Of a stretch of 64,000 bases of DNA, positions 1-9,228 are shown piece after piece. The first letter of the stretch is position 1, and each line of letters opens with the position of its first letter. This DNA comes from Clostridium_AI sp964409685 (GTDB lineage Bacteria; Bacillota; Clostridia; Lachnospirales; Lachnospiraceae). The stretch lies in contig CAYPEJ010000011.1 of NCBI GenBank assembly GCA_964409685.1, positions 1-64,000 of the forward strand, in the 5' to 3' direction. The notes beneath the pieces were generated by a model. It saw only the letters and a list, made by a program, of their open reading frames with translations, did not search any database and was not told the origin of the DNA. Position numbers and translations under genes: made by a program.

Positions 1-41
1 TTTAGTAGCATAAACCATTCAACTTTTTATGTCTAAAGTCT

Positions 42-199
42 TGACCTAAGACCACATAGTGGAATGTAAATATTCATCCAAGAGCCTTGGATCTGTTCCA
101 AGTAAGTTTTAGAAGAACCATAGTGGAATGTAAATGTATCATACTTACTAGCACTAACAATATTTGCCCGTTTTAGAAGAACCATATTGGCACATAGAT
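42..199 (+). CRISPR. Degenerate 3-repeat CRISPR mini-array just upstream of cas3
   Basis: Three copies of the 30-bp repeat used by the large array are seen at 42-71, 106-135 and 170-199, with two 34-bp spacers (72-105, 136-169). Only the middle repeat is intact. The first keeps the 3' half (ending CATAGTGGAATGTAAAT) but its 5' half has diverged. The last keeps the 5' half (GTTTTAGAAGAACCAT) but its 3' half has diverged. No further repeat is found at the expected place in bases 1-41, so the array appears to have only these units. It ends 38 bp before the cas3 start. It may be the eroded remnant of an array or a fixed regulatory guide locus; the sequence alone does not decide. Confidence 0.85.
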
Positions 200-237
200 T
201 ATCATGAGCAACAATATTTAATTAAAAGGAGAACTGT

Positions 238-2457
238 ATGAATTTAAACAACTACTTAGCCAAACCAGATAAAACAATTCACCAGCACAACCAAGACTTA
301 CTGGAATGTTTGTCTCAATTAGTTCATCTTGGTTATATTACTGAAAAAAGAACCATTCAACTTACAACAGATGCATGTCAATTTCATGACATAGGAAAAG
401 TAAATCCACAATTTCAAATCAGAGTAAAAGATACCGATAAAAAGATACGTTTTAACCCTAAGACAGAAGTTTCACACAATGTATTATCAATATTTTTTGT
501 CGATCAAAATAACTACGAAGAAATTACAGATTACTATATCGTTCAAAATGCCATTTCCGGTCATCATAATTATTGTAATATAAGTGAAACGCTAGAAAAA
601 GAGCAAGAATTAATTCAAACTCTTTTGGCAGATTTTGAAACATTTCCAATTTTCGCACGTAAATTTCTAAAACAGTTAAAAAAAATACGAGCTGATAAGA
701 CAGCCATTTTAGTTGCAGGATTACTTCAAAAATGTGATCACTGTGCCAGTGGAGGCTTTCAAGTAGAATACCCAAATAACTTTCTGAAGTCTGCGATGGA
801 TAACTTATTAGATAAATGGAGGCGAGATAATCAAAAGAAAGATACTTTTCCAGATTGGAATGATCTGCAAAAGTTTTGTATGAATCACTCAGATGAAAAT
901 ATTATAGCAATCGCCTCAACGGGTATGGGCAAGACGGAAGCAGCATTACATTGGCTGGGAAATGAAAAAGGTTTTTTTGTCTTACCGCTACGAACTGCTA
1001 TTAATGCAATGTTTGATAGAATCCGTATAGACATACTGGAAAATGAAAATATAAAAGAACGTTTAGCATTATTACATTCAGAATCAAGGGAATATTTAAT
1101 GGATACCACAGATATGAAATTAGATGACATACATGATTTTCATGATTCCGCACGACAATTTACTATGCCGTTAACTATTACAACGATGGATCAGCTATTT
1201 GATTTTGTATTTCGATATAGCTGTCATGAGATAAAATTAGCAACATTGTCATATTCCAAAATCATCATTGATGAAATACAGATGTACAATGCTGAACTAC
1301 TGGCATATTTAATTTATGGATTGGAGCAGATTGTTGAAATGGGTGGAAAGGTTGCTATTATAACAGCAACATTAGCACCTTTTATAAAAGATAAACTTCG
1401 TAGAAAGATACCATTTCAAAAAGAGTGTTTTATTTCTAAATTGGAAAGACATAATGTAAAGGTCTTAGATGCGCAGATTAACAGTGAAGATGTTTTGCAA
1501 CATTTTAAACAGAACAAAGAATGCTCTAGTCGCAATAAAATACTAGTTATCTGTAATACAATAAAAAAAGCACAGCAGATTTACAAGGAATTAGAAGCAA
1601 GGATTCCAGAAGAAGAATTACATATGTTGCATAGTCGATACATTCGAAAGGAACGAGAGAAATTAGAAGCTGAAATAAAGCAATTTGCAGGAAGTAAAAA
1701 GAAGTTAGGAAAAGCTCAAAATGGTATATGGATTTCAACATCTTTAGTAGAAGCAAGTTTAGACTTGGACTTTGACTATTTGTTTACAGAATTGCAAGAT
1801 TTGAATTCACTATTTCAAAGGATGGGAAGATGTAACAGACTTGGTTTAAAACCAATTGATAAGGTAAATTGTTATGTATATCTGCAAATAGATTCTGCCT
1901 TGTTCTCTTATAAATTTATTGATAGAAAGATATATGAATTGTCAAAAGAACAACTGATGAAATTTTCTGAAAGTTGCAATGGAACATTAATGACAGAAGA
2001 ACGGAAGTTGGAAATGTTAAGTGTATTTACAATAGATAATTTGACCGATTGTGATTATTTAATGGAATATAATGAAGTTTATAGAGGATTAGAGAATTTA
2101 CGAAAAAATGTATCTGGTGTCAAACCAGAGTTAAGGCATATTTTGAGTGAAGATATCATTCCGTACTGTGTGTATGAACAGCATCAAGAAGAAATTAGAG
2201 CAGCAGAGCAAGCATTGAAATATGGGCAGGGAGAGGAAGCTTTGAAGTATATTCATGAGATTAAAAAGTATACAGTGCCAATTCCTAAACATGTCTATCG
2301 CGATTATATGAGGAAAATTCGTAATGGAGATACATTGCCATGGCAACCAGTACAGATATCAGACTATGTGAAAATACCAGTTATAGGATGTACCTATACG
2401 AAGCTAGGATTTGAGTCACTGGAAGACAAAACTGTAAATGATGCAATGATATGGTGA
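238..2457 (+). CDS. cas3: CRISPR-associated helicase/nuclease Cas3 (HD domain fused to helicase)
   Basis: Effector nuclease-helicase of type I interference: it is recruited by Cascade to unwind and degrade target DNA. The N-terminal HD domain shows H15/H17, the H50-D51 pair in QFHDIGKVN and a later GHHNY. The superfamily 2 helicase follows with a Walker A STGMGKTE near residue 228, a DEIQ box near 344, an ITATLAP motif III and QRMGRCNRLG (motif VI) near 530. At 739 residues it is the usual length for a fused Cas3. The start is supported by AAAGGAG 8 bp upstream. It is the first gene of cas3-cas4-cas1-cas2. Type I-B is inferred from gene order and the 30-bp repeat; the Cascade genes that would prove it lie outside the window. 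Confidence 0.95.
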   Translation: MNLNNYLAKPDKTIHQHNQDLLECLSQLVHLGYITEKRTIQLTTDACQFHDIGKVNPQFQIRVKDTDKKIRFNPKTEVSHNVLSIFFVDQNNYEEITDYYIVQNAISGHHNYCNISETLEKEQELIQTLLADFETFPIFARKFLKQLKKIRADKTAILVAGLLQKCDHCASGGFQVEYPNNFLKSAMDNLLDKWRRDNQKKDTFPDWNDLQKFCMNHSDENIIAIASTGMGKTEAALHWLGNEKGFFVLPLRTAINAMFDRIRIDILENENIKERLALLHSESREYLMDTTDMKLDDIHDFHDSARQFTMPLTITTMDQLFDFVFRYSCHEIKLATLSYSKIIIDEIQMYNAELLAYLIYGLEQIVEMGGKVAIITATLAPFIKDKLRRKIPFQKECFISKLERHNVKVLDAQINSEDVLQHFKQNKECSSRNKILVICNTIKKAQQIYKELEARIPEEELHMLHSRYIRKEREKLEAEIKQFAGSKKKLGKAQNGIWISTSLVEASLDLDFDYLFTELQDLNSLFQRMGRCNRLGLKPIDKVNCYVYLQIDSALFSYKFIDRKIYELSKEQLMKFSESCNGTLMTEERKLEMLSVFTIDNLTDCDYLMEYNEVYRGLENLRKNVSGVKPELRHILSEDIIPYCVYEQHQEEIRAAEQALKYGQGEEALKYIHEIKKYTVPIPKHVYRDYMRKIRNGDTLPWQPVQISDYVKIPVIGCTYTKLGFESLEDKTVNDAMIW

Positions 2458-2475
2458 TGTTATAAGAGGTGAATT

Positions 2476-2967
2476 ATGGACAAGCAGATAACAGGTATGA
2501 TGGTTTATTATTATGCTGTGTGTAAGCGAAAGTTGTGGTACTTCTACCATGAGATTCAGATGGAACATGGCAATGAAAATGTTGCCATTGGAAAAGTAAT
2601 TGATGAAGAAACTTATAAGCGAGACGACAAGCATATTAATATAGACAATGTGATAAATATAGATTTTATTCGTACAAAAGGTGTTCTTCATGAAGTAAAG
2701 AAGAGTGATAAAATCGAAGAAGCAAGTATTTTACAGGTAAAATATTATTTGTATTACTTGAGAGAACGAGATGTATTTGTAAAAGCAAAGATAGATTATC
2801 CTCTTTTAAAGCAGTGTATAGAAGTTGAGTTAACAGAAGATGACATTCAAGAAATCCGAAAGGTTTTAAAAGAAATTGAACAGATTGTAGATGCACCGCT
2901 TCCACCACAAATGAAAAAGCAGAGAATATGTCGTTCGTGTGCATACTATGATTTGTGTTGGATATAG
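2476..2967 (+). CDS. cas4: CRISPR adaptation exonuclease Cas4
   Basis: Cas4 is a RecB-like iron-sulfur nuclease that trims prespacers and sets PAM choice and spacer orientation together with Cas1-Cas2. The 163-residue protein has the early cysteine in YYYAVCKRKLW, nuclease-core acidic and lysine residues around GVLHEVKKSDKI, a QVKYYLYYL helix, and a C-terminal cluster ICRSCAYYDLCW that supplies the remaining Fe-S cysteines. It lies 18 bp after cas3 behind an AGAGGTG ribosome binding site, so it is co-transcribed. Presence of cas4 fits subtype I-B (also I-A, I-C, I-D). Nothing appears broken. Confidence 0.93.
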   Translation: MDKQITGMMVYYYAVCKRKLWYFYHEIQMEHGNENVAIGKVIDEETYKRDDKHINIDNVINIDFIRTKGVLHEVKKSDKIEEASILQVKYYLYYLRERDVFVKAKIDYPLLKQCIEVELTEDDIQEIRKVLKEIEQIVDAPLPPQMKKQRICRSCAYYDLCWI

Positions 2968-2975
2968 GAGGAATT

Positions 2976-3968
2976 ATGAAAAGGAGTATTTATATTTACA
3001 ATGAAGGCGAACTTTTGAGGCGGGATAATACTCTACGTTTTGTTCCAGACGATGGGGAGGCTCGTAACATTCCCATTGAAGCAGTGAGTGATGTATACGT
3101 TATGTGTGAAATGAATTTTAATACAAGTCTTATTAATTTTCTTTCACAACAAAATGTTGCAGTACATTTTTTCAATTATTACGATTACTACACAGGCACA
3201 TTTTATCCAAGAGAGAAATATGTCTCAGGTCATTTGCTTGTAAAACAAGTAGAATATTATCTTGATGAAAGTAAGCGAGTTACCCTTGCACAGAAATTTA
3301 TTGAAAGTGCAGCAGATAATATTTATCGTAATCTGCGTTACTATAATTCAAGAGGAAAAGATGTAAGTGAGCAAATGGAGTTGATTAGTGATTTACAGAA
3401 GCAAATCTTGTGTACTCATTCTGTAGATGAACTAATGGGAGTAGAGGGAAACATTCGAAAAATCTATTATACAGCATGGAATACAATAGTAGACCAAGAA
3501 ATTAATTTTGATAAAAGAGTAAAGCGTCCACCAGACAATATGATTAATACATTAATATCCTTTGTAAATACACTGATATATACAAAGGTACTAGGAGAAA
3601 TATATCAAACACAATTAAATCCGACAGTTAGTTATCTTCATGTTCCAGGAACAAGAAGATTTTCACTGAGTTTGGATATAGCGGAGGTGTTTAAGCCAAT
3701 AATTGGTGATCGGCTCATATTTTCATTGCTCAATAAAAGACAAATTACAGAGAAAAGCTTTACGAAAGAGTTGAATTGTTTGCATTTGAAAAAGGAGGCA
3801 TCAAAACTTATTGTGGCAGAATTGGATGAACGTTTGAAAACAACAGTAAAGCATAAGGAATTAGGACGACAAGTATCGTATCAATATTTAATGCGACTAG
3901 AGTGCTATAAGTTAGTAAAGCACTTACTTGGTGAAAAAGAGTATGATCCATTTCGTATTTGGTGGTGA
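2976..3968 (+). CDS. cas1: CRISPR integrase Cas1, type I-B-like
   Basis: Cas1 is the metal-dependent integrase that inserts new spacers at the leader end of the array as a complex with Cas2. The 330-residue protein has the expected N-terminal beta domain (MKRSIYIYNEGELLRRDN). Its catalytic residues appear in MGVEGNIRKIYY (Glu), YLHVPGTRRFSLSLDIAEVFKP (His and Asp, in segments within this region). The start at 2976 follows GGAGGAATT, 8 bp after the cas4 stop; an upstream in-frame start at 2955 would overlap cas4 and bury this ribosome binding site. An intact Cas1 together with a long array suggests a locus that has been active in adaptation. Confidence 0.95.
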   Translation: MKRSIYIYNEGELLRRDNTLRFVPDDGEARNIPIEAVSDVYVMCEMNFNTSLINFLSQQNVAVHFFNYYDYYTGTFYPREKYVSGHLLVKQVEYYLDESKRVTLAQKFIESAADNIYRNLRYYNSRGKDVSEQMELISDLQKQILCTHSVDELMGVEGNIRKIYYTAWNTIVDQEINFDKRVKRPPDNMINTLISFVNTLIYTKVLGEIYQTQLNPTVSYLHVPGTRRFSLSLDIAEVFKPIIGDRLIFSLLNKRQITEKSFTKELNCLHLKKEASKLIVAELDERLKTTVKHKELGRQVSYQYLMRLECYKLVKHLLGEKEYDPFRIWW

Positions 3969-3990
3969 TTTTTGGATAGGGGGAAGAGTT

Positions 3991-4269
3991 ATGTATGTGA
4001 TTTTGGTATACGATATCAAGGGTGATGACAACGGACAAAAAGTACTTGCCAAGACATTTAAAATTTGTAAGAGATATTTAACACATATACAAAATTCTGT
4101 ATTTGAAGGTGAGTTGTCAGAGGCACAAATATTACAATTGCAGTATGAGTTAAAAAATATTGTTCGAAAAGAGTTGGATAGTGTGATATTATTTAAGAGT
4201 AGAAATAATCGCTGGTTAGAAAAAGAACTTTGGGCGAATCAGGAAGATAAAACGTCTAATTTCTTTTAG
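3991..4269 (+). CDS. cas2: CRISPR adaptation endoribonuclease-fold protein Cas2
   Basis: Cas2 is the small ferredoxin-like dimer that scaffolds the Cas1 integrase. The 92-residue protein opens MYVILVYDIKGDDNG, a typical first beta strand with the conserved Asp, followed by KRYLTHIQNSVFEGEL. The start at 3991 follows a GGGGGAAG stretch. A longer reading from 3928 would overlap the end of cas1 and is not needed. It is the last gene of the cas operon, immediately followed by the array leader. Confidence 0.94.
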   Translation: MYVILVYDIKGDDNGQKVLAKTFKICKRYLTHIQNSVFEGELSEAQILQLQYELKNIVRKELDSVILFKSRNNRWLEKELWANQEDKTSNFF

Positions 4270-4452
4270 GGTTTCTGTCGACCTCCGATAGTGTTAAAAC
4301 ACTGGGGGATCGACAATGCCTCTGTTTGCAAGTGGTATGGCGATTTTGAATAATTATTGATAAAGAGATATGTTCATATTATTGAACAGGAAAATGAGGT
4401 CGACAGAAATAGGGTTTGAGAATGCCTATTTTAGGGGGATTTTTAGGTAAGG
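4270..4452 (+). promoter_or_regulatory. CRISPR leader with nested inverted repeats
   Basis: This 183-bp non-coding stretch lies between cas2 and the first perfect repeat, where the leader is expected. A perfect 14-bp inverted repeat (TTTCTGTCGACCTC at 4272-4285 and its complement at 4396-4409) brackets about 110 bp. Inside it, 4277-4314 folds into a hairpin built from GTCGA/TCGAC, CCTCC/GGGGG and AGTGTT/AACACT. The placement identifies it as the leader; the roles of the palindromes (array transcription, IHF-independent Cas1-Cas2 docking, or cas2 termination) are inference. Confidence 0.8.
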
Positions 4453-7400
4453 GTTTTAGAAGAACCATAGTGGAATGTAAATCTAACAATGTATGGGTTT
4501 TTTAGATGCTCTATATTGTTTTAGAAGAACCATAGTGGAATGTAAATAGATTTTTTGTTTCTTTAGTTTCTTTATGTGTAATAGTTTTAGAAGAACCATA
4601 GTGGAATGTAAATACATTTCACGCAAACTTCATTTGCCCTGTTTCTTCGTTTTAGAAGAACCATAGTGGAATGTAAATTCGACTTGTTAAACGTTCCTTC
4701 ATTTTCTTCTTCGTTTTAGAAGAACCATAGTGGAATGTAAATTACAAAAAAGACATTGTTAGTTTATTTTCTGGAACTGTTTTAGAAGAACCATAGTGGA
4801 ATGTAAATAAGTAAGCAGGAGATAAGACGAAAAAAGGGATACAGTTTTAGAAGAACCATAGTGGAATGTAAATTCATAACGTACCGAAAAAAGAATCTAT
4901 TAGCGTAGTTTTAGAAGAACCATAGTGGAATGTAAATGTTAAGAAAATTCTGAAAGACACAATCGCTGGAGCAAGTTTTAGAAGAACCATAGTGGAATGT
5001 AAATATAGTACAAACCAAGGTTCTCCGTCTTTCGTTACGTTTTAGAAGAACCATAGTGGAATGTAAATTTGATGCGTTAGATAATTCCAACGCTGCGCAA
5101 ACATGTTTTAGAAGAACCATAGTGGAATGTAAATGTTTGTATAGCTGACTATCTGAGTTTGCAAGTGCTGTTTTAGAAGAACCATAGTGGAATGTAAATG
5201 AAACCACTGTCCCTTTTCGGACTGCATAAAGTCCGTTTTAGAAGAACCATAGTGGAATGTAAATGTATTTTCGGTTATAACGAATGTTATGTCGTTTTTG
5301 TTTTAGAAGAACCATAGTGGAATGTAAATATTTTGTAAAGAGTTTGCTCCAATCCTAAAAAGATACGTTTTAGAAGAACCATAGTGGAATGTAAATTCGA
5401 CATACAATAAAATCATGCGTGAGTTAGAGGAAGTTTTAGAAGAACCATAGTGGAATGTAAATAAGATCGTTGAACCAAATGCTAACCAAAATGCTGAGTT
5501 TTAGAAGAACCATAGTGGAATGTAAATAAAGCTATTCGCAATGCAAAAAGGGTATGCTCAAGTTTTAGAAGAACCATAGTGGAATGTAAATGAAGGAGTA
5601 AAGAAAATGAGGAAGTGTTAAATAGGTTTTAGAAGAACCATAGTGGAATGTAAATATATTAAAAATGCTACAATTTCTCTTAATGGGACGAGTTTTAGAA
5701 GAACCATAGTGGAATGTAAATCTGAATTAACTCCATTTAATCTTTTTTGACTTTCAGTTTTAGAAGAACCATAGTGGAATGTAAATCGATATGATAGATA
5801 ATCTGTTTTAACAGGAATTAGTTTTAGAAGAACCATAGTGGAATGTAAATTCCAAATCTAATTTTGAAAGTAATTTTTCAGAACTGTTTTAGAAGAACCA
5901 TAGTGGAATGTAAATAATTATTGAAGATTTTGTTAATGCTGTTAGCGACGGGTTTTAGAAGAACCATAGTGGAATGTAAATTATTCCACATAGCTTGCGT
6001 ACTCGACTGGATTAACTGTTTTAGAAGAACCATAGTGGAATGTAAATCAAATTAGAACAACGATCGCATTCAAAAATGGAGGTTTTAGAAGAACCATAGT
6101 GGAATGTAAATTGGATACATCATAGTCAGATTATTGAAGTATCACAGTTTTAGAAGAACCATAGTGGAATGTAAATGATGTTGATCAGTTAACAAATGTT
6201 GAAATTGTACCTGTTTTAGAAGAACCATAGTGGAATGTAAATCAAGGGACAATACGGCGATGGAAAAGTGAACATGATGTTTTAGAAGAACCATAGTGGA
6301 ATGTAAATTTTCTCATTCGTGCTTGTACTGGGGCATAGTCTTTAGTTTTAGAAGAACCATAGTGGAATGTAAATCATGGAGACGAAAACTACGGTGATGC
6401 AGATTATGAAGTTTTAGAAGAACCATAGTGGAATGTAAATTCGTCTTCCCAGCCATTACTTTGTAACAATGCTGTTAGTTTTAGAAGAACCATAGTGGAA
6501 TGTAAATGATAGTATACAAGGCTTATATCCAATCCACGAAACCGTTTTAGAAGAACCATAGTGGAATGTAAATTTTTCAACCAGATGAAAGTGTGGTGCC
6601 GTTGCCTGTTTTAGAAGAACCATAGTGGAATGTAAATGGTGGTGATGTGGCGGCAGCTAGTACAATTCGTTCGTTTTAGAAGAACCATAGTGGAATGTAA
6701 ATACTAATGGAGTAAAAAACTATAACATTGATATTTTTGTTTTAGAAGAACCATAGTGGAATGTAAATTTGTCTCTCCGCATCCAGATAGTACTCCACTT
6801 AACAGTTTTAGAAGAACCATAGTGGAATGTAAATAACAATTATAATACTTGTGGTTGCAATGAAGCCTAGTTTTAGAAGAACCATAGTGGAATGTAAATT
6901 CACTTAACACTCTCCCTCTGGTACTCCTTGATAAGTTTTAGAAGAACCATAGTGGAATGTAAATGAGGGTGGCGAGTTGTCAACCCTTGAACATAAATCG
7001 TTTTAGAAGAACCATAGTGGAATGTAAATAAAGTAGCATCTGAAAAACTTGCTGTTCGGAACTCGTTTTAGAAGAACCATAGTGGAATGTAAATATGTTA
7101 TGATAAATTCAAAACACTAGGAGCTAAAAAAGTTTTAGAAGAACCATAGTGGAATGTAAATTATTTTTAGAAAAGTGCATTGGAGCGACTATACGTTGTT
7201 TTAGAAGAACCATAGTGGAATGTAAATAAAAGGTCAAGGAGCTATAGAAAAATATTTAGATCGTTTTAGAAGAACCATAGTGGAATGTAAATACAAAAAA
7301 AACTGAACTTTTACGCCTATTTCTGTGTTTTAGAAGAACCATAGTGGAATGTAAATTAATATAATCAATTACATCTTCATCAAAAAGGAATTGTTTTAGA

Positions 7401-7947
7401 AGAACCATAGTGGAATGTAAATAACATAATGAATGAACCTGGTTTTAAATCGCTTTGTGTTTTAGAAGAACCATAGTGGAATGTAAATTTATCTGTGAAG
7501 TCAAAAACAAGTAAATTTTTTGAGTTTTAGAAGAACCATAGTGGAATGTAAATGTAATAGATAATGATGTAATATCAACGTTGTTGATTGTTTTAGAAGA
7601 ACCATAGTGGAATGTAAATTTAGAAAGTAGTATTAAAGCAGAAGTGCCAGAAGAGTTTTAGAAGAACCATAGTGGAATGTAAATGCTACTGGGGCAACGT
7701 ATTTAAGCGTTTCTCCCAGTTTTAGAAGAACCATAGTGGAATGTAAATTTGTACTCCGTTACGTCTGTAAACTTTCTAACTTCTGTTTTAGAAGAACCAT
7801 AGTGGAATGTAAATATGAGGAACAATGGAATGCAAATGAGGATGCGATTAAGTTTTAGAAGAACCATAGTGGAATGTAAATACATCAATCACTTTGGCAC
7901 AAATCATACAAGAAAGCGTTTTAGAAGAACCATAGTGGAATATAAAT
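4453..7947 (+). CRISPR. Large CRISPR array, 54 repeats and 53 spacers
   Basis: The 30-bp repeat begins GTTTTAGAAGAACC and ends GGAATGTAAAT. Counting starts from 4453 (first) to 7918 (last) gives 54 units with a period of 64-67 bp, so spacers are 34-37 bp. Every repeat examined is identical except the last (7918-7947), where GGAATGTAAAT has become GGAATATAAAT. Terminal decay at the right end and cas2/leader at the left end show that transcription and spacer addition run from the left. By analogy with other type I-B loci the last 8 nt (ATGTAAAT) should be the crRNA 5' handle. No obviously duplicated spacer was noticed. Reading frames on the minus strand of this region are repeat artefacts. Confidence 0.98.
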
Positions 7948-8026
7948 ATACCACATCGCCAGAACTTTTTTTCTCAATGCTAGAAATACTAAAATTTTTA
8001 CTTCTTCTAGATTAGAACATAAAAAA

Positions 8027-8065
8027 AGCGCTAGCCCCACTTGACGGATGGGGGAGCGCTTTTTT
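8027..8065. terminator. Bidirectional terminator between CRISPR array and rpsT
   Basis: AGCGCT and CCCC on the left pair with GGGG and AGCGCT on the right, flanked by an A-run on the left and a T-run on the right. It can end both array transcripts from the left and rpsT transcripts from the right. Between the last repeat and this hairpin (7948-8026) nothing recognisable is present. Confidence 0.8.
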
Positions 8066-8126
8066 GATTCAGCCAGTTGCAGCACGACTGCCTTCTGTAC
8101 ACTGAATCGGGAAGAGTGATCTATTA

Positions 8127-8390
8127 TTAAGCCAACTTGTTTACAGCAATTGCTAAACGGGAAATTTTACGAGAAGCGTTTTTCTTGTGATATACGCCCT
8201 TGCTTGCAGCTTTGTTGATTTCTACAGTAGCATCTTTTAATGCAACTTTAGCTGCTTCTACGTCCTTTGCTTCGATAGCAGCAGTTACTTTCTTAATAGA
8301 TGTTTTTACCTTAGATTTGATTGCTTTGTTTCTTGCTGCCTTTACTTCATTTACTAAAATTCTCTTCTTCGCTGATTTAATGTTAGCCAA
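8127..8390 (-). CDS. rpsT: 30S ribosomal protein S20
   Basis: S20 binds 16S rRNA early in assembly of the small subunit. The 87-residue product (ANIKSAKKRILVNEVKA..., then a lysine/alanine-rich helical body) has exactly the family length. The start is taken as TTG at 8388-8390, because GGAGGTG lies 7 nt upstream of it. The upstream ATG (8405) sits directly on that ribosome binding site and would add an atypical MEVLE extension. A weak start codon on rpsT is also known in E. coli, where it matters for autoregulation. Monocistronic, ended by the hairpin at 8027-8065; the 186 bp upstream hold a minus-strand TATAAT but no convincing -35. Confidence 0.95.
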   Translation of the reverse strand: MANIKSAKKRILVNEVKAARNKAIKSKVKTSIKKVTAAIEAKDVEAAKVALKDATVEINKAASKGVYHKKNASRKISRLAIAVNKLA

Positions 8391-8576
8391 TTCGAGCACC
8401 TCCAAAATTTTTTCTTAAATACTTTTTTTGTCAATTGTTACAGTAATGATTGTTAGCTCTTAACACATTACTCTTGTTTTGTTACATTATAAACCGGACA
8501 CGGACAATTTAATGTAAACATACTATTACATATTAGTACAAACTGAGCAAAGTGTCAATAACCTTATGCAAGAAAA

Positions 8577-9086
8577 TTACTGAATTTCTAAAATAATATC
8601 TTCCAATGTGACATTTCGATTTTCCTTATAAATGATACGCTGGGTCTCACTTAGATTTGTTACTAAAAGTGAAATTGGTGGGGATATAGAGCGTTGATTT
8701 GCATTTTTTGAATCAAACTCAGCAAGTAATGTCCCCTTTTTCACTTCTTGGTCTTCCTCCACATACCATCGAAATACGAAATTCCGCAATTTCTTTGGGT
8801 CGAATCCGATATGGAGCAGTAGTTCCACATCATTTGCAGTGCGAAGTCCTAGTGCATGTCTAGAAGGAAATATAAATGCAATATTGCAGTCTGCTGGTGC
8901 ATATATTTTATTTTCTTTCGGTAAAATGTAAATGCCGTCTCCGACAAGTAAATTCGAAAACACAGGATCAGGAGCATCTGAGATATGCTTCATTAATCCA
9001 TTTGCAGGAGCATAGAGAGGATATCCAGTCGTTGGTTCCATCTGTATTGGCTTTTTTTGTGTTTTTTTCCAGAAAAAGAAATTCAT
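8577..9086 (-). CDS. Stand-alone PTS IIA component, glucose family (EIIA-Glc type)
   Basis: Phosphocarrier domain that takes phosphate from HPr and passes it to an EIIB. The 169-residue protein is a single EIIA-Glc domain after a short lysine-rich start. GDGIYILPKENKIYAPADC begins the beta barrel. FPSRHALGLRTANDVELLLHIGFD holds the two family histidines, the second (HIG) being the phosphorylated one. The C-terminal half ends at TLEDIILEIQ. No EIIB/EIIC gene is adjacent, so it must serve permeases encoded elsewhere or act as a regulator. Single gene, divergent from pyrC. Confidence 0.88.
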   Translation of the reverse strand: MNFFFWKKTQKKPIQMEPTTGYPLYAPANGLMKHISDAPDPVFSNLLVGDGIYILPKENKIYAPADCNIAFIFPSRHALGLRTANDVELLLHIGFDPKKLRNFVFRWYVEEDQEVKKGTLLAEFDSKNANQRSISPPISLLVTNLSETQRIIYKENRNVTLEDIILEIQ

Positions 9087-9175
9087 ATGATTGCCTCGCT
9101 TTATACGAAATTATTTCGATTATTCCACAGATTTGTTGAGTTTATACAATATCAAGGAAAAATGTAAAGCTATGT

Positions 9176-9204
9176 TTGCAACAGATACTCAAATATGATA
9201 GACT
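9176..9204 (+). promoter_or_regulatory. Probable pyrC promoter
   Basis: TTGCAA (9176-9181) and TAGACT (9199-9204) are separated by 17 bp, and a strong AAAGGAGG lies further on before the pyrC start. The -10 matches only four of six consensus bases. Confidence 0.4.
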
Positions 9205-9228
9205 ATTTTCCAAAAAAGGAGGCTGCTT

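Noticed and set aside
4911..7888. Minus-strand reading frames rich in HSTMVLLK and FHYGSSK repeats
   Set aside because: They are translations of the CRISPR repeat in different frames and contain no real protein.
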